20,433 nt of DNA. Source: JAVKLU01 sp031538895. GTDB taxonomy: Bacteria > Pseudomonadota > Gammaproteobacteria > Burkholderiales > Burkholderiaceae. The stretch is from assembly GCA_031538895.1 (NCBI GenBank), contig JAVKLU010000045.1:1-20433 (forward strand). Direction: 5' to 3'. Below the pieces are notes generated by a model that was not told the DNA's origin, did not search any database, and was given only the letters and a program-made list of their open reading frames with translations. Shown here in pieces: positions 16,901 to 20,433 of this stretch. The translations under genes were made by a program, and so were the position numbers. How positions within the stretch are numbered: the stretch's first letter is position 1; each line of letters opens with the position of its first letter.

Positions 16901-18108
16901 AATGCGTATGATTTGAACGCTTTGGCCTGCGCATCCTCTGGCAATTGATTCACCCAATCTGGAACATTTTCAGCTAGATTTCTACCAACTTCAAAACCTT
17001 TAGCCTCATATTTATCAGCTATCTGTGCATTGGCTTCTACGCCAGCATTAGCCGCGCGTGATAAAGCACCCTCTTCTTGCACTTTACCATCTCTGATAGT
17101 ATCACCGGTAGATTTAAACTGAGAAGTAATAGACGACCCAGCTCCACCAAAACCACCGCCCAATCCGCCTAACGCCATCGAGTCAACGTAATCTCGTATC
17201 GCCTCTTTATCAGATAGCGACTTACCTGCACCATATCTTTCAATACCCGTTTGCACACCCTCTGTAGCAGCTTCTCGTACAATACCTTTCGGTATTTCTT
17301 TTAATGCGCCTAATCCCGCCCTACCAGACCCATGTAAAAACCGGCCTAACATAAGGGCATCTGCTACTGTATCTACGCCAGCCGCAAGTCCAGCACTACC
17401 AGCAATTCTGGCGAGATCGCCCCCATCTAGAGTACGACCTTCTTTATCAGCCTGTTCAACAGCCTCCCCATAAATGCCTCCAGATTCGGCCATGTAATTT
17501 GATCCTAGTAGCGCTGTTCCGGCGCCATACTTAACGCCTTTTTTTATCGCCATTTCTGCCGCCTGAGCAGCGGCCATTTCTCCAGCGCTAGTAGCAATTC
17601 CTTTCTCTAATGCCTTAGCAAGCCCGCGTTTAACTATTTGCTTACCAATAATCGCACCAAGTCCACCTGTCGCTACTGCTTGCAATCCTTGTCCTGCAAT
17701 ATACCCAGTACCATATCCGACAAAATCAGATAAGTCGCCTTTGCCTTCAAGAACATTACTAAAGCTATCAGAGTCACGGCTAAGAGCATTTATTTTTTCT
17801 TCTTCTTGACCTTTGTATATCCCCATACCAAAGTCACGCACTCCATCCGACCCAATTGCATCACCAACTAATCCAACAGCCCCACCAAAAGTCTTTGGTA
17901 GCTCACGCGCCGCTACTTCAAACCCTCGAGAAAAATTTCCCTGATCGCTTTTTTCTTGGAGTTTAATAGGCTCTAACCTGACGCCTGCCACGCCTGCTAA
18001 TTTCGATTTATCGAAGTTTGGATAATACGTCCTATGAATAAGGTCGAATGCATCAGAGTCACTTAAATGCTCTAATCCTAAGTGTCGTTTGGCTTGTTCA
18101 ATATTCAT
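10861..18108 (-). CDS. Giant phage polyvalent protein: DdrB-like ParB, JAB, MuF-C, zincin, LPD, ART
   Basis: 2415 residues, ATG at 18108 with AAGG upstream, two bases after the previous stop. Order by residue: Gly/Ala-rich membrane-like region ~118-330; DdrB-like ParB ~535-885 with QNRDRSR (~550) and NNGRSAAI (~656); RadC-type JAB with full JAMM motif H1239, H1241, S1249, D1252; MuF-C-like ~1550-1735 (PAAVFES, GLVRYIDK); gluzincin H1832-E-V-F-H1836, whose likely third ligand E2208 (NEFLAYAIEEA) comes only after an inserted polyvalent domain ~1890-2175 (NTGRVFIGDPNGLSDAAQLR); ART-like domain from Y2333 (YHGTS). LYSQ motifs at 1542-1545 and 2183-2186 punctuate modules. These families are those described in phage and conjugative polyvalent proteins, thought to be injected with DNA to counter host defences or process proteins. 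The last ~25 residues are probably out of frame. Confidence 0.88.
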   Translation of the reverse strand: MNIEQAKRHLGLEHLSDSDAFDLIHRTYYPNFDKSKLAGVAGVRLEPIKLQEKSDQGNFSRGFEVAARELPKTFGGAVGLVGDAIGSDGVRDFGMGIYKGQEEEKINALSRDSDSFSNVLEGKGDLSDFVGYGTGYIAGQGLQAVATGGLGAIIGKQIVKRGLAKALEKGIATSAGEMAAAQAAEMAIKKGVKYGAGTALLGSNYMAESGGIYGEAVEQADKEGRTLDGGDLARIAGSAGLAAGVDTVADALMLGRFLHGSGRAGLGALKEIPKGIVREAATEGVQTGIERYGAGKSLSDKEAIRDYVDSMALGGLGGGFGGAGSSITSQFKSTGDTIRDGKVQEEGALSRAANAGVEANAQIADKYEAKGFEVGRNLAENVPDWVNQLPEDAQAKAFKSYALSQNEDLAPFVRSHNAKIFESVLRKHGIDANQISTADPTTHKVSLDIAGSQPLDPVSTNGLSGMQTANSYNNPEAALERMHRMANADLAAQHQWGGTYAPIVESANTTNNDIPNTAGSINIGAQESGPLLNSKQSFIKPSEVKQVDLSLQNRDRSRPESVQQMQKMAQNPDYDRLGVGKSPNEAAPMIFQGGDKGIPASQMGRKSSITLGDGRKIDSQYAVVDASQVQYSHTADGNKRADYYNPLDAGTLRAINNGRSAAIHTAHEQGTAAQYVQDLAGDSDFHGVSSDVIRKIDNPMLVRFVSHNVGKLSNIGALSNPQSNLGFSASEQALNDAAMIDASDFMTGENGEIDSSHNSSFLSRFSTALRAQGADMAQLTDSKGRHSKQFIDRVRNAVFAKAYRDPDLISKFSEDADPDLKNIQHALSIAAPDFAAIDSTEAGELGYFVPRMIEAIGFIKESKAKGFRQDDALAQSDVFGRDELADKIVRFLWGNIKSYKRMGEGLRKIAQAIKLEIERSRTDDFFGSEPASLDDIIKSVNEKIINEYGKIPIFEQNTRKYSSVKEPDASTVSGFERGVRRSAWVGSGGGQQTGQRGATAGNEQGQQSEFGQHWRPANDSVAHPHDKAPPSEGLSTYDRAEILAKQKREAKALAQERNNNVAASTPNNFVLTGSDSEIDEAEARGQQRLFQQRALYLDSNISEIITALGQKFGWRSDANAQTKADAKSAVQSAVQRIGKGSIIANAISTDLLNDGATDLIGKKVTSAEDLATLAQVYRDPRFETARYFFVKQGHVVGHTGLSLRLPSVAVATTKDPEVYINRLTKQMRGVGADQIYMLHNHPSGDPTPSAADIQTTEYMAKHLPGFAGHVIIDSNKFAEINVGADGISTKVTQKYFGFDKTRIPSVPNDQLRKPANDPHSIALVGQSFKKSGFVTLIATDDKLHVQAVMELPESELKNPKAVRAQALIRRFARQTGASGVMLTGFDGDPKMYAPLIEQGFVVDAVSINAASARAQGATPLKDSRWLGKDKGSAKVVGEKLALQQPIKNYATDDLFADMEREQADMMRDSFTLEPSGSMQNDLFVGLPVPAKQESKMYMPPSDGGGLFDEAQSNTPEEKPVIDAFDALFDTIKNKDEGGKTVLYSQSHAIKAKFEQRIDELFAGTPANRVGATVLDKSDVLGLLGYQNKPVVLAESKVIAGQDNHPRMTAEVWKKVPLWLDNPAAVFESDTDEGLVFIAPELLNGQPVAMIIRQDSQGRHELGFHTLLNAYDRSAQTPFLRWFNDGLVRYIDKNKFPPLFEKAVGRQLPDTVTQNRAGMVKIVTEKNLAGYKKSQETATSATSAPAQTSTTPEKIKAAIESIFTGMSNAWDKISESTKVVTRDEAKKVIEGIKGEVSLDLENKVQAFFNPADGKIYLIADNIEAGTEKGVWLHEVFHKRGGELLDAKSMKKLQSVVTSWKNRPADSVESQIYEAAHQRATQAAKTQQQADIQASLTPSANDSTALAMWKLLAQNSDAFQLPKSHAKDIGKVVRDIVPEADIVMERRTNTTAKNLGKDVPTTVYRIILPDTKQTKYPNAFVYATDKQVWIDITGLQEGDGGRTIYQMIGDWAHNTGRVFIGDPNGLSDAAQLRRTDQMISSALRWGTTDHLLPHELQLNPSSEAATPFKWRDGDTDYNLGEMLRASAESVLKPVEHLGEFGYNFESKNFELRGNNGKTESLSEQDIRRYSDSKEARGVKAGGTTLKRAILTISAIRGEGQGRSRLLGQALRQSEQELDPALKKLLYSQSPQTTKSPQNEGFFNAQTYQNEFLAYAIEEAVNRGVAPDEKMAPVSAKGWLARVQTIFLRALKKLVKLNPANHDFDGKDLVVMADSAAGLEYDSTSMKKKSIQKTFSEVSREDYISMYEAMENIASKGRKRGMRIDKNIGNGTITIYHGTSNKNAESIRSQKEFTGNTWFASSERGTIGHSRPKHGKDHTVYKFKPTRATLKLQGQTESFIRQMDLYAMMMVFGAQKAA
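11511..11535 (-). terminator. Terminator-like hairpin inside the giant gene, at the zincin/insert junction
   Basis: AAAAGCCCTC (11511-11520) and GAGGGCTTTT (11526-11535) form a perfect 10-bp stem around ATTTT. On the minus strand the stem is followed by a six-T run, a textbook intrinsic terminator. It encodes KSPQNEGFF at residues 2192-2200, between LYSQ (2183-2186) and the resumed zincin segment (NEFLAY). Read-through would be needed to complete the gene unless coupled translation suppresses it. Confidence 0.7.
15006..15030 (-). terminator. Second terminator-like hairpin inside the giant gene, at the ParB/JAB linker
   Basis: AAAGCCCCTC (15006-15015) and GAGGGGCTTT (15021-15030) form a perfect 10-bp stem around a five-base loop. 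The T-tail on the minus strand is short (TTTCTACTT). It encodes KAPPSEGLS at residues 1027-1035, in the linker between the DdrB-like ParB domain and the JAB domain. Its location at a domain junction parallels the hairpin at 11511-11535. Confidence 0.6.
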
Positions 18109-18110
18109 TA

Positions 18111-19361
18111 TTAACCTTGAATTCCATGAGATGAACTAGCATTGTTTAAGGGGTCCTCAAAACCAACTATATCTCCTCCTGTTTTGTTTAAATTGTTAAG
18201 TTTTAATTGAAATTCGTCGCGTTGATTTTGTATTTGTACCGCTTGAGGACTTCTTGAATCATATGTACCTTGTGATCGTAGTTTTGTCACCTCAGCATCT
18301 ATTTTTTTTATCGCACTGACAAGAATGTCTGCTTGGTTTTTAAGTTCGCGTTGACTCTTGACTGCCTCAGATTTTCCTCTGCTAGTGTATGCATTATACC
18401 AATCTATTTTTAATTTATCTTTATACTGTTGATCGGCACGTTTATTATCAACATCGATATTGTTTATTTGTGCATCAGTTAATTTGTTTTGTCGATTACT
18501 TGTATTGTCTAAACGTTTATCAGCATTCAGTGCACGATAGTGCTCTAATCGTTGCTCCGGTGTTACGGTACGAGATAAAATAAAACCAGCTTCCGCCATG
18601 CCCTGCGCGTCATTGCTAAATTGATAGGGCAACGGCGTTACCGTACCGTCTTCACTAACTGGACCAAATCCCCATGTTTTTGAATCATCCCCATAAATGG
18701 TTTTAAACTTCATTTTACCGCCTTGACCATCTCCAGCGCTATCACTCAAAAACTTCGTGAAATGATCTGGTGATAAAAGAGAATATCCAGCTCCTCTCTT
18801 ATAAGCAGCATCAGCTAGTTTTTGTTCTTGTTCTTGCATTTGCAAGGATGCATGCGTGAATTGCTGCGCTTTAATAGGGTCACTCTTTGCAATCGCCAGA
18901 CCTACTCTCTTAGCGACTTCAGATGGACTATTTTGTATGGCAAGCTCTGCTTGCGCTTGTTTTTCATCAAAAAAACGTTTATTTCCAACATTAAATTGCT
19001 TAACAGTGATAGGCTGGTCTTCAATAAATTGTTTAATTGAATTATTTTTAATTTGACTTGAAAATGTATTTTTATCATCTACAGGAATAGAGCTTGCTAT
19101 ATTGCTTTGACTAACATTGTTAAATGTGTCATCTTTTTTTATAATATTATCCTGATCATTTAATGCCTTTTGGAATTCATTAGGACCTGTATTAGTTTCA
19201 ACTTGTTCAGTACTAATTTGCATTGGTTTATAGGCAGAGGACAAGCTTTCTTCAAACTGATCTTGCTTTTTACGCTCGCGTATTGCATTCCCAAGCGATA
19301 TCCCTGTATTTATTCCTTGTGTTATTCCATTAAATACAGCTGCCCATCCAAGATTACTCAT
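18111..19361 (-). CDS. Probable virion structural or internal protein
   Basis: A 416-residue protein I cannot assign to a named family. The N-terminus contains a Gly/Asn-rich amphipathic segment (~1-30: AAVFNGITQGINTGISLGNA), common in phage internal or tail-associated proteins. Gln/Asn-rich sequence follows. Charged helical regions, probably coiled coil, lie at ~310-395 (KSQRELKNQADILVSAIKKI). The ATG at 19361 follows AAGGGAG and overlaps the S74-domain gene's stop as ATGA; the giant gene begins two bases after its own stop. This tight coupling between an S74 protein and a giant injected protein suggests a role in the ejection or tail apparatus, similar in position to the internal core proteins of T7-like phages. 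No sequence match to those is claimed. It looks more AT-rich than its neighbours. Confidence 0.7.
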   Translation of the reverse strand: MSNLGWAAVFNGITQGINTGISLGNAIRERKKQDQFEESLSSAYKPMQISTEQVETNTGPNEFQKALNDQDNIIKKDDTFNNVSQSNIASSIPVDDKNTFSSQIKNNSIKQFIEDQPITVKQFNVGNKRFFDEKQAQAELAIQNSPSEVAKRVGLAIAKSDPIKAQQFTHASLQMQEQEQKLADAAYKRGAGYSLLSPDHFTKFLSDSAGDGQGGKMKFKTIYGDDSKTWGFGPVSEDGTVTPLPYQFSNDAQGMAEAGFILSRTVTPEQRLEHYRALNADKRLDNTSNRQNKLTDAQINNIDVDNKRADQQYKDKLKIDWYNAYTSRGKSEAVKSQRELKNQADILVSAIKKIDAEVTKLRSQGTYDSRSPQAVQIQNQRDEFQLKLNNLNKTGGDIVGFEDPLNNASSSHGIQG

Positions 19362-20433
19362 TTTCTACTCCCTTCTAGTTTTTGAACCCGCTTGCTTAAT
19401 TCTTTAATGGCTGCCATATTGATTCCGTTGGCAGAAATAATATCTATTACTTTACCTCTAGGCGCTACTGAATCACCCATGTTTTTTTGGACATCCTGCG
19501 CCATTGGACCGATATGTGAACCTCCATCACCCTCTCCTTCTTTGTATGTCCAGCTCTCAACGGGTGTATTTTCTATGGCCGCGAGAGCGTCCTTGCCGCT
19601 TACTGGTTTGCGTTGTTTTTTCGAGTTTTTATCGCTTTTCATATAAATAGCGGAACCAACCGTCGCGGCTGAACCAGCTAATGCACCAACCATAGCAGCC
19701 TTCGCCTGTTGATTAGAGTTGTACGCCCCAAGCTGGGCGTTATATTGACCTTGCATTAAATTTGCCGCAGATTGATTGCCTTGTATCGCCGTATTAAACC
19801 CATTTTGCATCATGTTCGCAGCGTTTTGCTGAATTTGTAGCGGCACCTGAGAATTGCCTACCGAGTTATTGCCTGCGTTGAGCGCGACTCCCGCACTAGT
19901 GGCTTGATTACTGGCCAGATTACGCCCCATATTTGCGGCGTCCATACGGCGGGCGTAGCCTTGTATCTCAATATTGTTTCTAGCTTGATTCCCTGCACCA
20001 GCGCTTGCAACAGCTTCAGCAATGCTTGTTTGACGTTGCTGGGCGGAAAAATTTCCAGAATTTGGATTAATACCCATTGCTGCCGCATTGCGCGCCACCT
20101 GGTCGCGCGCACCATCAAATTGACTATGAACATCAGCGATGGCCTTACCCGCTTCATTTTCGCGTCTAGAATAGGTGTCGTAGTTTTGCGCATCTGCAAC
20201 AATCTGGCCCTCCAGCGGCCTAAATGTGTCTTTTTGGTAATTCCAGTAATCGCGGCTAATTGCTTGGTTTTCGTCAGAAATTGCCATTTGCTGGGCTGCT
20301 ACTTTTTTAGCATTATTTGATGCCCAGATACGATCTGCCTCGCCATCAGTATATTGTTGTTTATACCAGGCCAATGCCTCTTTGCTTATTTGGGCATTTT
20401 GCATCGCCGCCTGACCAATCAACGGGTCTGGTG
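19358..20433 (-). CDS. Virion protein with C-terminal peptidase-S74 chaperone domain, N-terminus off the window
   Basis: The frame is open to the right edge. A TTG at 20422 would give 354 residues, but in-frame codons upstream (P-D-P) show the gene is partial here. Numbering from that TTG, the Ala/Asn/Gln-rich helical body (~1-240) leads to a small hydrophobic stretch (ALAGSAATVGSAIY). A compact S74 intramolecular chaperone domain begins at S263-D-K-N-S-K268, the Ser/Lys self-cleavage signature, followed by ENTPVESWTYKEG, HIGPMAQDVQ and IDIISANGINMAAIKEL, ending in a short coiled coil (LSKRVQKLEG). In tail spikes and fibres S74 domains aid trimerisation and then cleave themselves off. Here the body is not fibre-like, so an adaptor or tail-tip protein that trimerises is likely. 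S74 recognition is firm; the virion position is inferred. Confidence 0.85.
   Translation of the reverse strand, partial: PDPLIGQAAMQNAQISKEALAWYKQQYTDGEADRIWASNNAKKVAAQQMAISDENQAISRDYWNYQKDTFRPLEGQIVADAQNYDTYSRRENEAGKAIADVHSQFDGARDQVARNAAAMGINPNSGNFSAQQRQTSIAEAVASAGAGNQARNNIEIQGYARRMDAANMGRNLASNQATSAGVALNAGNNSVGNSQVPLQIQQNAANMMQNGFNTAIQGNQSAANLMQGQYNAQLGAYNSNQQAKAAMVGALAGSAATVGSAIYMKSDKNSKKQRKPVSGKDALAAIENTPVESWTYKEGEGDGGSHIGPMAQDVQKNMGDSVAPRGKVIDIISANGINMAAIKELSKRVQKLEGSRK

Overview
This window looks like one end of a phage-plasmid, or a related phage-derived element, from a Gram-negative proteobacterium. The DNA is moderately AT-rich. Apart from one 70-codon gene, every gene I support lies on the minus strand, so the text below follows transcription from right to left. 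The proteobacterial assignment rests on the partition genes: a ParA, a ParB and a DUF2857-type protein of the kind carried by PFGI-1/SPI-7-class integrating conjugative elements (ICEs). Shine-Dalgarno sites are strong (AGGAGG, AAGGAG). I cannot name the genus.

Right part (7805-20433), virion module. A protein with a C-terminal peptidase-S74 chaperone domain runs off the right edge. It is followed, with an ATGA overlap, by a 416-residue probable structural protein, then by a 2415-residue giant 'polyvalent' protein. I recognise in order: a Gly/Ala-rich membrane-like region, a DdrB-like ParB domain, a RadC-type JAB domain with a complete JAMM motif, a MuF-C-like domain, a gluzincin interrupted by another large-polyvalent-protein domain, and an ART-like domain. 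A further 977+ residue LPD38-type reading frame follows in the -1 frame, without a credible start. It is probably the displaced C-terminus of the same protein. Proteins of this kind are thought to be packaged and injected with phage DNA.

Middle (7382-7804). About 320 noncoding bases rich in inverted repeats separate the modules. They include a 28-bp near-palindrome and a dyad around the start of a 34-codon ORF that overlaps parA.

Left part (386-7482), maintenance module. The order is 34-codon ORF, parA, parB, DUF2857, small membrane protein, ParB-like DGNHR protein, winged-helix protein, unknown protein, and a replication-initiator-like protein with two winged helices. Many junctions overlap by 4-8 nt, so this is mostly one translationally coupled operon. 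It is interrupted by a plus-strand small membrane gene behind a nested inverted repeat.

Left edge (1-385) is noncoding: a tandem array of 35-bp units, a pair of ~29-bp direct repeats and an AT-rich tract. A second, more striking array lies inside the initiator gene: at least five 19-bp sites plus partial ones, four of them spaced exactly 23 bp apart. Because 23 is not a multiple of 3, the array must be a DNA-level signal, most simply the replication origin, placed in the interdomain linker of its own initiator as in lambda O. The combination of ICE-type partition/replication genes, an in-gene iteron origin and a podovirus-like giant injected protein is the most interesting aspect of the window. 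No terminase, portal, capsid, integrase, conjugation or tRNA genes are visible here.
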